64,000 nucleotides of DNA from assembly GCF_002338065.1 (NCBI RefSeq), contig NZ_DDHJ01000025.1:635-64634 (forward strand), written 5' to 3'. The DNA is from Pseudomonas sp. UBA1879 (GTDB lineage: Bacteria > Pseudomonadota > Gammaproteobacteria > Pseudomonadales > Pseudomonadaceae). Position numbers and translations under genes: made by a program. Shown here piece after piece: positions 16,097 to 24,856 of the stretch. The notes under the pieces were generated by a model, which saw nothing but the letters and a program-made list of their open reading frames with translations, made no database searches and had not been told where the DNA came from. Numbering within the stretch: the first letter of the stretch is position 1; the number at the start of each line of letters is the position of its first letter.

Positions 16097-18013
16097 ATGC
16101 ACAGCAATCCGTTCGCACGCCACGCCCAGCAAGTTCTGACGGTCGCTCAAGGTCACGTGCCCCATCGTTATGGCCCCGGTGCCGATCCTTCCATCGCCCG
16201 CTCATGGGTGCGTTGCCTTGAGGACTACCACCTCGACCCCGCCCAAGCGATGGCGCCGACCGTCCTGGAACATGCCCGCGTGCTGGAAAGCCGAGAGCGC
16301 CTGCAGCAGGTATTGACGATTGCGGGCAGCGAGATGAACAGCCTGCATCAGCAGCTCTCGGGCGGTAACGCGGTGTTGCTGACCGATGCGCGCGGTGTGA
16401 TCCTCAACTGCGTGACCGAGCCGAGCGAGCGCAAGATTTTCGAACGTGCCGGTCTTTGGCTCGGTGCGGACTGGAGCGAGGCCCGGGAAGGCACCAACGG
16501 CATTGGCACCTGTGTGGTCGAGCGACAGTCGGTGACGATCCATCGAGACGAGCATTTCCGAGGCCGCCATACGGGGCTCACCTGTTCGGCCAGCCCGGTA
16601 TTCGATCCCCACGGCGAACTGCTGGCCGTTCTCGACGTTTCATCAGCGCGGCACGATGTCTCGCGGCAAAGCCAGTTTCACACCATGGCGTTGGTCAACC
16701 TGTCGGCGAAGATGATCGAAAGCAGCTATTTCCTGCGCCATTTCGACGATCAGTGGCTGCTTCGCTTCCATCTGCAGGCCGGTTCGGTCGGGCTGTTCAG
16801 CGAGGGGTTGCTGGCGTTCGATGGCGAAGGGCGACTCAACGCGCTGAATCAGAGTGCTCTGAACCTGTTGAGCCTGAATCGGGCTGATCTGGTAGGGCAG
16901 TCAGTCGAAGCCCTGTTCGATTGTTCACTTGATGAGCTGATGAGCCGCGCGGCACCCGATGCCGCTGCCAGCTGGCCGCTGCGCACCCGCGATGGGCGAG
17001 GATTCTTCGCCGTTGTGCGTGGGCAATCGCGGCCAGGGCTGAAAGCCATTCCGACGCCGGTTGTCGCCAAGGTCGCGGCGCAGCCTGCCTTCAACGGCAT
17101 CTGTCTGAGCGATGAAGCGCTGCGTAGCCACTTCCGCCGCGGGATGAAGGTGTTCGAGCGGGATGTGCCGCTGTTGCTCAATGGCGAAACCGGCTCGGGC
17201 AAAGAGGCGTTCGCCAAGGCGGTGCATCAAGCCAGCCAGCGCGCAGACAAGCCGTTCGTGGCGCTGAATTGCGCGGCGATCCCGGAAAGCCTGATTGAAA
17301 GCGAGTTGTTCGGTTATCGCGGCGGCAGTTTCACCGGCGCGCGCAAGGAAGGCATGCGCGGCAAGTTGCAGCAAGCCGATGGCGGGACGTTGTTCCTCGA
17401 CGAAATCGGCGACATGCCGGTGGCGTTGCAGACGCGTCTGCTGCGCGTGCTGGAAGACCGTCTGGTGGTGCCGATCGGTGGCGAACCGCAACCTGTCGAT
17501 GTGCGAATCATCAGTGCGACTCATAGGGATCTGCTCGGTCGGGTGGAGGACGGCAGCTTTCGAGAAGACCTCTATTACCGGCTCAACGGCTTGGAAATCG
17601 CCTTGCCGCCGTTGCGTGAGCGCAGTGACAAATCACAGTTGCTCGACTTCTTGCTGAAAGAGGAGGCGGGCGGGCATCCGGTGCAGATCGATGCCGATGC
17701 GCGAGCGGCGCTAATGGGTTTCAACTGGCCGGGCAATGTGCGGCAAATGCGCAATGTGTTGAGGACGCTGGCGGCGTTGTGTGAGGACGGGGTCATCGGT
17801 GTGAGTGATCTGCCGCAGGTGATCTGCCAAAGGGCGGCGCAAAAGGTCGACGCCCCCGAGCTTTCGGATTCTCCGCTGGAATGCGCCGAGCGTTCAGCGC
17901 TGATCGCCACCCTCGACGCTCAACGCTGGCACATGACCCACGCAGCGCGGGAGTTGGGGGTGAGTCGCAACACCTTATATAGAAAGCTGCGCAAGCATGG
18001 GATCACTCGCTAG
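16097..18013 (+). CDS. AcoR-family sigma-54-dependent activator
   Basis: 638-residue enhancer-binding protein. An N-terminal GAF-like sensing region (about 60-210, with GTNGIGTCVVE) is followed by a PAS-like region (about 235-310), an AAA+ domain (about 330-560) and a C-terminal Fis-type helix (about 600-638, ARELGVSRNTLYRKL). Walker A is GETGSGKE and Walker B is GTLFLDEIGD. The sigma-54 contact loop reads GSFTGA in place of the usual GAFTGA; Ser in second position is a conservative change found in some activators. The homologous locus in P. aeruginosa (EatR) governs ethanolamine/acetaldehyde use. ATG 16097 gives MHSNPFARHAQQVL, a typical opening. It should drive the divergent dehydrogenase. 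Confidence 0.9.
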   Translation: MHSNPFARHAQQVLTVAQGHVPHRYGPGADPSIARSWVRCLEDYHLDPAQAMAPTVLEHARVLESRERLQQVLTIAGSEMNSLHQQLSGGNAVLLTDARGVILNCVTEPSERKIFERAGLWLGADWSEAREGTNGIGTCVVERQSVTIHRDEHFRGRHTGLTCSASPVFDPHGELLAVLDVSSARHDVSRQSQFHTMALVNLSAKMIESSYFLRHFDDQWLLRFHLQAGSVGLFSEGLLAFDGEGRLNALNQSALNLLSLNRADLVGQSVEALFDCSLDELMSRAAPDAAASWPLRTRDGRGFFAVVRGQSRPGLKAIPTPVVAKVAAQPAFNGICLSDEALRSHFRRGMKVFERDVPLLLNGETGSGKEAFAKAVHQASQRADKPFVALNCAAIPESLIESELFGYRGGSFTGARKEGMRGKLQQADGGTLFLDEIGDMPVALQTRLLRVLEDRLVVPIGGEPQPVDVRIISATHRDLLGRVEDGSFREDLYYRLNGLEIALPPLRERSDKSQLLDFLLKEEAGGHPVQIDADARAALMGFNWPGNVRQMRNVLRTLAALCEDGVIGVSDLPQVICQRAAQKVDAPELSDSPLECAERSALIATLDAQRWHMTHAARELGVSRNTLYRKLRKHGITR

Positions 18014-18083
18014 GCACCCCTGCGGGTGCGGTCCAAATTGTGGGAGCCGGGTCCTACCCATGACATCGCGTGGCGACCTGCAC

Positions 18084-18174
18084 CTGTAGGAGTGAGCTTG
18101 CTCGCGATAGCGATGAGTCATATGGCTGCTTTGCTTCTGAAAGGGCGCGATCGCGAGCAAGCTCACTCCTACAG
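18084..18174. repeat. REP pair, family A (GAGCTTGCTCGCG)
   Basis: Two inverted REP units: CTGTAGGAGTGAGCTTGCTC at the left and its near-perfect complement ending CTCCTACAG at the right, about 45 bases apart. It stands between the activator gene and mpl. Confidence 0.88.
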
Positions 18175-18263
18175 TGGAATGCATCTCCCAGTTGATTCCG
18201 AATTGCCCTGTGCGAACCGACCCTCTCTACGCTAACCTGCGCCCATGTTTTAAGAGGTCGGTC

Positions 18264-19613
18264 ATGCACATTCATATTCTGGGTATTTGCGGCACGTTCA
18301 TGGGGTCGCTGGCGGTACTGGCCAAGGACTTGGGCCATAAAGTCACGGGCTCTGACGCCAACGTCTATCCGCCGATGAGCACGCAGCTCGAAGCGCAGGG
18401 CATTGAGTTGATGCAGGGTTATGACCCTTCACACCTCGAACCGGCGCCGGATCTGGTGGTGGTCGGCAACGCCATGTCGCGGGGAAACCCGGCTGTCGAA
18501 TACGTTCTGAACAAAGGACTACCTTACGTTTCTGGCCCGCAATGGCTGGCGGACCACGTGTTGCGCGGTCGTTGGGTGCTGGCCGTTGCCGGGACCCACG
18601 GGAAGACCACCACCAGCAGCATGCTGGCCTGGGTGTTGGAACACGCGGGCATGGCACCGGGTTTTTTGATCGGTGGCGTGCCCCAGAACTTCGCTGTCTC
18701 GGCGCGTTTGGGCGACACACCGTTCTTCGTGGTTGAAGCCGACGAATACGACAGCGCCTTTTTCGACAAGCGCTCGAAGTTCGTCCACTACGGCCCGCGC
18801 ACGGCGATCCTTAACAACCTTGAGTTCGATCACGCCGACATCTTCCCTGACTTGCCCGCCATCGAGCGGCAATTCCATCACTTGGTGCGCACGATCCCCA
18901 GCGAAGGCCTGGTCATTCATCCGACCACCGAGCCGGCGCTGGAACGCGTGATTCAGATGGGCTGCTGGACCCCGGTGCAGACCACAGGGGAGGGCGGCCA
19001 GTGGCAGGCGAAGCTGCTGAGCGAAGACGGTTCGAAATTCGAAGTGCTGTTCGAAGGTGTGGCGCAAGGCGTTGTCGATTGGGGCATGACCGGCCAACAC
19101 AATGTGGCCAACGCTTTGGCCACATTGGCAGCGGCCCGCCATGTCGGCGTCGTCCCGCAGCAAGGCGTCGAAGCGTTGAGCGCGTTCAAGAGTGTTAAGC
19201 GTCGGATGGAAAAGGTCGCCGACGTGCGTGGCATCATTATCTATGACGACTTCGCTCACCACCCGACCGCCATCGCCACCACGCTGGACGGCCTGCGCAA
19301 GAAGGTCGGCGACGCGCCGATCATCGCCATCGTCGAACCGCGCTCCAACTCCATGAAGCTCGGCGCCCACCGTGACGGCTTGCCCGAAAGTGTCGATCAG
19401 GCCGATCAGGTGGTCTGGTACGCCCCCGCCAATCTGGGCTGGGACCTGGCCGCGACCGCCGCGCTGTGCACGACCCCTTCGGTCGTCTGCGATTCGCTGG
19501 ATGCCATCATCGCGTGCGTGAAGGGCCAGGCCCAGCCCGGTACGCACATCGTGATCATGAGCAACGGCGGTTTCGGCGGCCTGCACGGCAAACTCGCCGA
19601 GGCGTTGAAATGA
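18264..19613 (+). CDS. mpl: UDP-N-acetylmuramate:L-alanyl-gamma-D-glutamyl-meso-DAP ligase
   Basis: 449-residue Mur-ligase that joins recycled murein tripeptide to UDP-MurNAc, returning it to peptidoglycan synthesis in the cytoplasm. The N-terminal dinucleotide-binding segment HILGICGTFMGSLA, the ATP loop AGTHGKTTTSSM (about residues 109-120) and the central DEYDSAFFDKRSKF are characteristic of Mpl, as is the late DFAHHPTAI. AAGAGG lies about 8 bp before ATG 18264. The stop overlaps the ubiX start (ATGA), so both are probably translated together. Confidence 0.96.
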   Translation: MHIHILGICGTFMGSLAVLAKDLGHKVTGSDANVYPPMSTQLEAQGIELMQGYDPSHLEPAPDLVVVGNAMSRGNPAVEYVLNKGLPYVSGPQWLADHVLRGRWVLAVAGTHGKTTTSSMLAWVLEHAGMAPGFLIGGVPQNFAVSARLGDTPFFVVEADEYDSAFFDKRSKFVHYGPRTAILNNLEFDHADIFPDLPAIERQFHHLVRTIPSEGLVIHPTTEPALERVIQMGCWTPVQTTGEGGQWQAKLLSEDGSKFEVLFEGVAQGVVDWGMTGQHNVANALATLAAARHVGVVPQQGVEALSAFKSVKRRMEKVADVRGIIIYDDFAHHPTAIATTLDGLRKKVGDAPIIAIVEPRSNSMKLGAHRDGLPESVDQADQVVWYAPANLGWDLAATAALCTTPSVVCDSLDAIIACVKGQAQPGTHIVIMSNGGFGGLHGKLAEALK

Positions 19614-20239
19614 GTGGGCCAGAGCGCATCACCCTGGCGATGACCGGTGCGTCAGGCGCGCAATATGGCCTGCGCCTGCTGGATTGTCTGGTGCGCGAAG
19701 ACCGCGAAGTGCACTTCCTGATTTCCAAGGCAGCGCAGTTGGTGATGGCGACTGAAACCGACGTCACGCTGCCGCCCAAGCCGCAAATGATGCAGGCGTT
19801 TCTGACGGAATACACCGGCGCGGCGGACGGCCAGATTCGCGTGTACGGCAAGGAGGACTGGATGTCCCCCGTGGCGTCCGGCTCGGGTTCGCCCGCCGCG
19901 ATGGTCGTCGTGCCGTGCTCGACCGGCACACTGTCGGCCATTGCGACCGGCGCCTGCAACAACCTGATCGAACGCGCCGCCGATGTGACCCTCAAGGAGC
20001 GTCGCCAGCTGATTCTGGTGCCTCGCGAGGCGCCGTTTTCCAGCATTCATCTGGAGAACATGCTCAAGCTGTCGAACCTGGGCGCGGTGATTCTTCCGGC
20101 ATCGCCGGGCTTTTATCACCAGCCACAGACGATCGACGATCTGGTCGATTTCGTCGTGGCGCGGATTCTCAATCTGCTGAACATTCCTCAAGACATGCTG
20201 CCGCGTTGGGGCGAGCATCATTTTGGCGCCGATGAATAA
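19610..20239 (+). CDS. ubiX: Flavin prenyltransferase UbiX
   Basis: 209-residue enzyme that adds a dimethylallyl group to FMN, making the prenyl-FMN cofactor of the decarboxylase UbiD in ubiquinone synthesis. The N-terminal MTGASGAQYGLRLLD, the central VVVPCSTGTLSAIATG and VPREAPFSSIHLENML are hallmark segments. The start ATG 19610 overlaps the mpl stop. The last bases overlap the start of the small lipoprotein gene, so three genes form a tight translationally coupled string. Confidence 0.96.
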   Translation: MSGPERITLAMTGASGAQYGLRLLDCLVREDREVHFLISKAAQLVMATETDVTLPPKPQMMQAFLTEYTGAADGQIRVYGKEDWMSPVASGSGSPAAMVVVPCSTGTLSAIATGACNNLIERAADVTLKERRQLILVPREAPFSSIHLENMLKLSNLGAVILPASPGFYHQPQTIDDLVDFVVARILNLLNIPQDMLPRWGEHHFGADE

Positions 20240-20522
20240 GAAGCTGTTTGTCCTCACCCTGGGGCTGGTCATGGCCACCGGTTGCTCGACCGTGCGCACG
20301 TTGGACGCCAATCAACCGGGCGCACCGGTGGTGTATTCCGGCACTCGGCTGGATCTCTACGCGATTCGAGGCGGGTGCTGCGAGAAGGACCGGTTCGGCG
20401 CCGAAGCCCCGAAATACCCAATGCTGGACCTGCCCGGCAGTGCGTTGCTGGACACGGTGCTGTTGCCGCTGTCATTGCTGACGGCATTGGGTGTGGGGTA
20501 TGGCGCGACGGGCGGGTTGTAG
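20232..20522 (+). CDS. YceK/YidQ-like small lipoprotein
   Basis: 96-residue predicted lipoprotein. It has a short basic N-terminus (MNKKLF), a hydrophobic stretch and a lipobox ending ATGC, so cleavage before C17 is expected. The mature part contains the YceK-type pattern YSGTRLD, PKYPMLDLPGSALLDTVLLPL and a glycine-rich end. Function of the family is unknown; an envelope role is assumed from the lipobox. It overlaps ubiX by 8 bp. Its last about 70 bases, plus the region after, have been repeated twice more downstream (20451-20999). Confidence 0.8.
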   Translation: MNKKLFVLTLGLVMATGCSTVRTLDANQPGAPVVYSGTRLDLYAIRGGCCEKDRFGAEAPKYPMLDLPGSALLDTVLLPLSLLTALGVGYGATGGL

Positions 20523-20531
20523 GCTTGATGC

Positions 20532-20549
20532 AGCCACCTCGGTGTGGCT
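20532..20549 (+). terminator. Hairpin after the lipoprotein gene
   Basis: AGCCAC and GTGGCT pair around CTCGGT ten bases after the stop codon. It is repeated in the two further 218-bp copies. The T content after it is modest, so termination is likely but not certain. Confidence 0.5.
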
Positions 20550-20563
20550 GACATGACCTTTCC

Positions 20564-20654
20564 CTGTATGAGTGAGCTTGCTCGCGATTGAGGCATATCA
20601 GGCATTGCGAATGTATATGCCCCGGCGCCTTCGCGAGCAAGCTCACTCCTACAG
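20564..20654. repeat. REP pair, family A, in repeat copy 1
   Basis: Inverted REP units starting CTGTATGAGTGAGCTTGCTC and ending CTCACTCCTACAG. Confidence 0.85.
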
Positions 20655-20781
20655 AGAAGCTCCATCTGGATACGGTGCTGTTGCCGCTGTCGGTGCTGAC
20701 GGCATTGGGTGTGGGGTATGGCGCGACGGGCGGGTTGTAGGCTTATTAAAGCCACCTCGGTGTGGCTGAAATGACCTTTCC

Positions 20782-20872
20782 CTGTAGGAGTGAGCTTGCT
20801 CGCGATTGCGGCATATCAGACATTGCGAATGTATGTGTCCCAACGCCGTCGCGAGCAAGCTCACTCCTACAG
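20782..20872. repeat. REP pair, family A, in repeat copy 2
   Basis: Same layout and length (91 bp) as the pair 218 bp upstream, with a few substitutions in the inner loop. Confidence 0.85.
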
Positions 20873-21000
20873 AGAAGCTTCATCTGGATACGGTGCTGTT
20901 GCCGCTGTCGGTGCTGACGGCATTGGGTGTGGGGTATGGCGCGACGGGCGGGTTGTAGGCTTGTTACAGCCACCTCGGTGTGGCTGACATGACCTTTCCC

Positions 21001-21091
21001 TTGTGGGAGCCGGCTTGCTGGCGAATACGGCTTTTCTGCACCAGAAGCATCAACTGACACGCCGCCTTCGCCAACAAGCCGGCTCCCACAA
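21001..21091. repeat. REP pair, family B (GCCGGCTTGCTGGCG)
   Basis: TTGTGGGAGCCGGCTTGCTG and the complementary AAGCCGGCTCCCACAA enclose about 50 bases. It directly follows the truncated third copy of the 218-bp repeat. Confidence 0.85.
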
Positions 21092-21120
21092 CAGCCGATC
21101 TGTCGATTTGCGTGAATCCC

Positions 21121-21762
21121 CTATTTACCCAACCGCCGAAGTTCATCCGATTCCACAATCCGCACTCCGTCCTGCTCTTCCAGGGCCAGACGCCACAGCG
21201 CGCGGGCCAGGTTGCACGCCTCAATGCCGCCGTATTTGCCGGGGATCAGCTTGGCAATGGGCGCCGCCAACTGCTCGACGAGACGCTGATCCTCGCGTTC
21301 GCCAATCAACAGTGAGGGGCGGGCGATGGTCAATTGCGGCCAGTTCTGCGTCTTGAGCGCTTCTTCCATTTCGCCTTTGACACGACTGTAGAAAATGCTC
21401 GACTCGGGGTCCGCATTCACTGCGCTGATCACCAGCAGATGACGCGCGCCCAGTTCGCGCGCGCGTTTGCCGAAGGCGACCACCATGTTCATGTCGACGG
21501 CACGAAACGCGTCCTGCGAACCCGCTTGTTTGATCGTGCTGCCCAGGCAACAAAAGGCGATATCAATCTGGCCGCCGAGCGCGGGCAGCAAGGACATGAA
21601 GTCGCCAACAGGGTTTTCCAGATGGGGATGTTCGGCCAGCGGTCTGCGGCTGGGGGCCAGGACACGGCTGACGGTGGGTTCGGCGAGCAGGCGGTCGAGC
21701 AGATGCTCGCCGGTCAATCCGGTCGCACCGGCAAGCAAAATATGTTGTGGCGTCAAGTACAT
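21121..21762 (-). CDS. NAD(P)-binding oxidoreductase, atypical SDR (HTATIP2/YwnB-like)
   Basis: 213-residue protein with an N-terminal Rossmann motif LLAGATGLTGEHLLDRLL (about residues 8-25). Further segments typical of the atypical short-chain dehydrogenase group are DIAFCCLGSTIKQAGS, LVISAVNADPESSIFYSRVKGEMEEAL (YxxxK-like) and ARPSLLIGER. Substrate and physiological role are unknown. ATG 21760-21762 (MYLTPQH) is chosen because the protein then begins close to the nucleotide-binding strand. It is a single gene facing the lipoprotein repeats. Confidence 0.8.
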   Translation of the reverse strand: MYLTPQHILLAGATGLTGEHLLDRLLAEPTVSRVLAPSRRPLAEHPHLENPVGDFMSLLPALGGQIDIAFCCLGSTIKQAGSQDAFRAVDMNMVVAFGKRARELGARHLLVISAVNADPESSIFYSRVKGEMEEALKTQNWPQLTIARPSLLIGEREDQRLVEQLAAPIAKLIPGKYGGIEACNLARALWRLALEEQDGVRIVESDELRRLGK

Positions 21763-21874
21763 GGTCAGTCTCCCTTGATACGCCACAAGCATAGGCGCTC
21801 TAACGGAACAGACTGCGGACCGACCGGGCTGGTTTCACAAAAGCCATGAAATATTCATCCGAGCTGCCAGACCG

Positions 21875-23569
21875 TTAACGTTTGACGGTATTCAGCGCTC
21901 GCTCCGCCTGGCTTTTGCGCAGTTTCTGCCAGTGAGAAATGACGCCTTTCGGTGCCCAGATCTGAGGTTCGGAGGCTTCGAAGTTTTCGTCGATCTCCCG
22001 CTGCGCGACGATGGCCTTGGCGCTCTCGAAGGCCTGCTGCAAGTCATCGGTCTCTACCAGGGCTTTGGCGAACAGGGCTTCGCCAAAATAGGTGAAATCC
22101 GCCTCTTCCGAGCAGCCGAACGACACCCGGTCTTCACGTGACGCGGTGATGACCAGGGTTTTGTCGTCTTTGATGGCCGGGATGAAACCGCCCGAGTAAC
22201 AGGCTGAAATCACCACGATCTTGTCGCGGTTTTTCAGCGGTGCCAGCACGCCGGCCATTTCATTGGCAGGCAGGTCTGACAGCTCCAGTCGCGGCTGATC
22301 CAGCACCAATTCGTGCTCGTGCGTGCCGTGGCTGGTGAGGTAAATGAAGATCAAGTCTTCAGGGCCGCTGCGCTGGGCAAGGGTTTGCACGGCGCGGGAA
22401 ATGTTCTCGCGGGTGGCCAGGGGGCGATCGGCCATGTGATCGCGGTGGTTGACCAGCGCCACCTGGCCGAAGGCGCCGAAACGGCTGGCCAGCAGTTTGT
22501 TGACGTAATCGGCTTCGCGCATGAAGACGCTTTGCTTGCCATCGCCGCCGACGACGAGGCTGTACAGCTCGACAGCCGGAGTCGACGCCGGAACCGCGGC
22601 CAACGCTTTGTCCAGCAGAGGGCCTTGGGCCAGCAAGCCCGTTTCCAACGGGTCGGGCAGCAGCTTGCCCATGGCGTCGCGCACGCGCTGACCGTTGGCC
22701 CAGGTGCCGCTTTGCACGCTGCCGTCTGCCGACGTCAGGGTGCCGACGCCTTGGTAGTTGTCGTTGTCGAATCGGCCTACGTACACACTGCCGTCGGGCA
22801 TCTGCAAGCGGCCCTCGCCGGAGAAGCGCCAGTTCTGGAATTGCCCCTGATAGTTGGTGCCGTCGGAGCCGATCAGTTCGCCCTTGCCGGAGAAGGCCCC
22901 GTCCTTGAACTGCCCGGACCACACGTCACCGTCAGCGTTTTCATAACGCCCGCGACCGTTCAATTGATTGTCGTGAAAGCCACCGACGTATTGGTCGCCG
23001 TCGGCGCTGGTGAAGTTACCGACGCCCTGCAACTGGCCGTCGACGAATTTGCCGCTGAATTGGTTACCCGCTGCGTCGCTGCGCTGGCCTTCGCCATTGG
23101 GTTTGCCGTGGGCGAACTCGCCTTGATATTCGCTGCCGTCTTCCAGCACGAGATGACCGGGGCCGTCATACAGGTCGGCTTTGAATTGGCCGCGATAGCT
23201 CATGCCATGCTCTTTGAGCGTGCCTTCGCCTTCGCGTCGCCCCAATTTGTAGCCGCCGACGTAGCTGCCCGCGCTGGTGGTCAGCTGACCTTGTCCGTGA
23301 AACAGACCGTCCTGAAACCCGCCTTTATAGACGTCGCCGTTGCTGGCGTGCCATTCGCCCTGGCCGTTCCACTGACCGTTTTTGAACTCACCGGCATACC
23401 AGCTGCCGTTGGGGTAGTCGATGCGGCCTTTGCCCTGCAGCACCCCATTGACCACATCGCCCCGGTAGCGACCGCCATCGGGCAGGCGGGCGTCCGGCGG
23501 CAATATCGATTCGCCGTCACCGCAAGCGGTAATCAAAAGGGTAAGGGCCAGAGGAGCAAGCGCGCGCAT
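21875..23569 (-). CDS. MORN-repeat lipoprotein with C13-type (legumain/caspase-fold) peptidase domain
   Basis: 564-residue predicted lipoprotein. The signal peptide ends in a lipobox, LLITAC, with Cys at about residue 16. Residues about 30-315 carry some 12 MORN repeats of the form GxxYxGxFxxGxxxGxG. Residues about 340-530 form a peptidase C13-like domain with the catalytic pair H414 (YLTSHGTHEHE) and C457 (VISACYSGGF). MORN repeats bind lipids or proteins in other systems, so the protein may hold a cysteine protease at the envelope. The substrate is unknown. Both catalytic residues are present, so activity is plausible. A charged tail (QAERALNTVKR) ends it. Confidence 0.85.
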   Translation of the reverse strand: MRALAPLALTLLITACGDGESILPPDARLPDGGRYRGDVVNGVLQGKGRIDYPNGSWYAGEFKNGQWNGQGEWHASNGDVYKGGFQDGLFHGQGQLTTSAGSYVGGYKLGRREGEGTLKEHGMSYRGQFKADLYDGPGHLVLEDGSEYQGEFAHGKPNGEGQRSDAAGNQFSGKFVDGQLQGVGNFTSADGDQYVGGFHDNQLNGRGRYENADGDVWSGQFKDGAFSGKGELIGSDGTNYQGQFQNWRFSGEGRLQMPDGSVYVGRFDNDNYQGVGTLTSADGSVQSGTWANGQRVRDAMGKLLPDPLETGLLAQGPLLDKALAAVPASTPAVELYSLVVGGDGKQSVFMREADYVNKLLASRFGAFGQVALVNHRDHMADRPLATRENISRAVQTLAQRSGPEDLIFIYLTSHGTHEHELVLDQPRLELSDLPANEMAGVLAPLKNRDKIVVISACYSGGFIPAIKDDKTLVITASREDRVSFGCSEEADFTYFGEALFAKALVETDDLQQAFESAKAIVAQREIDENFEASEPQIWAPKGVISHWQKLRKSQAERALNTVKR

Positions 23570-23708
23570 GGTAAATCCCGAAAATGAGGTGTTTCGGCGT
23601 GATCGGATCGCGAACGTGGTCCGGTCGCTCACACAGCCGCGCCGAGTATGCCGCAGCCGGGAAGCGTCATGAAACAGTCAGTTACGACTGTTTCATATTT
23701 TGTGAGGT

Positions 23709-24164
23709 TTATACGAAGCAGAGGGAAAGCGGTTCAGCGATGAACGCCGGCTTCTCCTGACCCTCGATTTCAAGCGTCGCCGTGGCTTTGAGCAGCCATT
23801 GCCCGGGCTTTTTCTCGATGACTTCGGCGAGGGTAACTTTTAGACGAACGCGCGAGTCGACTTTCACCGGCTGGATGAAACGCACGCTGTCGAGCCCGTA
23901 GTTCACGACCATCTTCATGCCTTCGGGCATCACCAGCAACGACTCCATGAGTTTCGGCATCAGCGACAACGACAGAAAACCGTGTGCGATGGTCGAACCG
24001 AATGGCGTCTGCGCTGCCTTGTCCGGGTCGACATGAATGAATTGGAAATCGCCAGTGGCTTCGGCAAACAGATTGATGCGCGCCTGGTCAATCAGCAGCC
24101 AGTCGGAGCTTCCCAGTTCCTTGCCTTCATAGTGCTTGAGTTCTGCAACGGGTACGTAGGGCAT
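23709..24164 (-). CDS. MaoC-family (R)-specific enoyl-CoA hydratase-like protein
   Basis: 151-residue hot-dog-fold protein. The hydratase signature is visible in DFQFIHVDPDKAAQTPFGSTIAHG, giving the catalytic Asp and His at about residues 44 and 49. Such enzymes hydrate trans-2-enoyl-CoA to (R)-3-hydroxyacyl-CoA, as in PhaJ-type supply of polyhydroxyalkanoate precursors. CTCCTT (minus strand AAGGAG) stands before ATG 24162-24164. The gene is monocistronic here, so the pathway is not indicated by neighbours. Confidence 0.85.
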   Translation of the reverse strand: MPYVPVAELKHYEGKELGSSDWLLIDQARINLFAEATGDFQFIHVDPDKAAQTPFGSTIAHGFLSLSLMPKLMESLLVMPEGMKMVVNYGLDSVRFIQPVKVDSRVRLKVTLAEVIEKKPGQWLLKATATLEIEGQEKPAFIAEPLSLCFV

Positions 24165-24481
24165 CGATACTCTCCTTGTGGATCGGTGGTGTTTTTTCAT
24201 ACGCGCGCGGCGAGCGGCGCTGTTATTGCTTCGCCTCAAGGGTCGCTCCTGAGGGTGTAGGAGTGAGCTTGCTCGCGATGGCGATCCGTCAGTGACAGTT
24301 AAAGGGCTTGGCACACCGCATTCGCGGGCAAGCGCGCTCCTACAGGATCAGGTACGTTTCTGATGGAGAGATCAGCACGCCACCCCAGGCCGGTCAAGAA
24401 CCCTGCACGCCGCGAATACCGCATCATGCGTTGGCAAGCTGCGTGCTTATAATGTCGCCGCGAATGGGCGGGAGTTTTTCT
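24165..24481. other. Intergenic region between the MaoC gene and lrgA
   Basis: 317 bp holding a family A REP pair (24256-24345) and, at 24448-24453, a TATAAT -10 element for the rightward LrgA/LrgB genes. The matching -35 is not clear. Confidence 0.5.
24256..24345. repeat. REP pair, family A
   Basis: TGTAGGAGTGAGCTTGCTCG at the left and CGGGCAAGCGCGCTCCTACA at the right; the right arm is slightly diverged. Confidence 0.82.
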
Positions 24482-24856
24482 ATGTTGTTAAGAGGCCTGA
24501 CATGGCTGGTGCTGTTCCAGTTGCTGGGAACGGCGTTGAATCATTTATTTCTGTCGATACTGCCGGGGCCAATCATCGGTCTGGTCTTGCTGATCATTTA
24601 CCTCATGATTCGGGGCGAGGTCAGCGAACCTGTCAGCCTCGCGGCTAGCAGCCTGTTGCGCTACCTGCCGCTGTTGCTCGTACCGCCAGCGGTGGGGGTC
24701 ATGGTATACGCCAGTCAGATCGCCGACGATTTCTGGGCCATTGTCGGTTCGTTGGTGCTGTCGTTGATGGTCTCGCTCACGTTCGCGGGCTGGTTGATGC
24801 AGAAGCTCATCGACCGCCAGGCTCGCCGTGAAGCTCTGCAGCGGGAACCGTCATGA
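24482..24856 (+). CDS. CidA/LrgA-family holin-like membrane protein
   Basis: 124-residue membrane protein with four hydrophobic segments, of the CidA/LrgA holin-like family. The segment LPGPIIGLVLLIIYLMI and the later VPPAVGVMVYASQI are family landmarks. In other bacteria these proteins influence murein hydrolase activity, cell lysis and by-product (pyruvate, acetate) transport. GGGAG lies about 10 bp before ATG 24482. The stop overlaps the start of the LrgB partner gene (ATGA), the usual arrangement. Confidence 0.85.
   Translation: MLLRGLTWLVLFQLLGTALNHLFLSILPGPIIGLVLLIIYLMIRGEVSEPVSLAASSLLRYLPLLLVPPAVGVMVYASQIADDFWAIVGSLVLSLMVSLTFAGWLMQKLIDRQARREALQREPS

Larger units (their letters stand above)
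20451..20999. repeat. 218-bp tandem repeat: lipoprotein 3' end, hairpin and REP pair
   Basis: Copies begin at about 20451, 20669 and 20887, exactly 218 bp apart (for instance TGTTGCCGCT at 20461, 20679 and 20897). Each copy carries the final about 70 bases of the lipoprotein gene, the AGCCAC-CTCGGT-GTGGCT hairpin and the tail ATGACCTTTCCCT. Copies 1 and 2 include a family A REP pair; copy 3 stops at 20999 and is followed by a family B pair. Copies 2 and 3 have no start codon for the repeated tail, so they are orphan gene ends. Confidence 0.9.

Noticed and set aside
20572..20987. Small frames starting inside REP elements (MSLLAI...)
   Set aside because: They are read-through of REP and repeat sequence in the wrong frame; similar frames recur with each REP copy.
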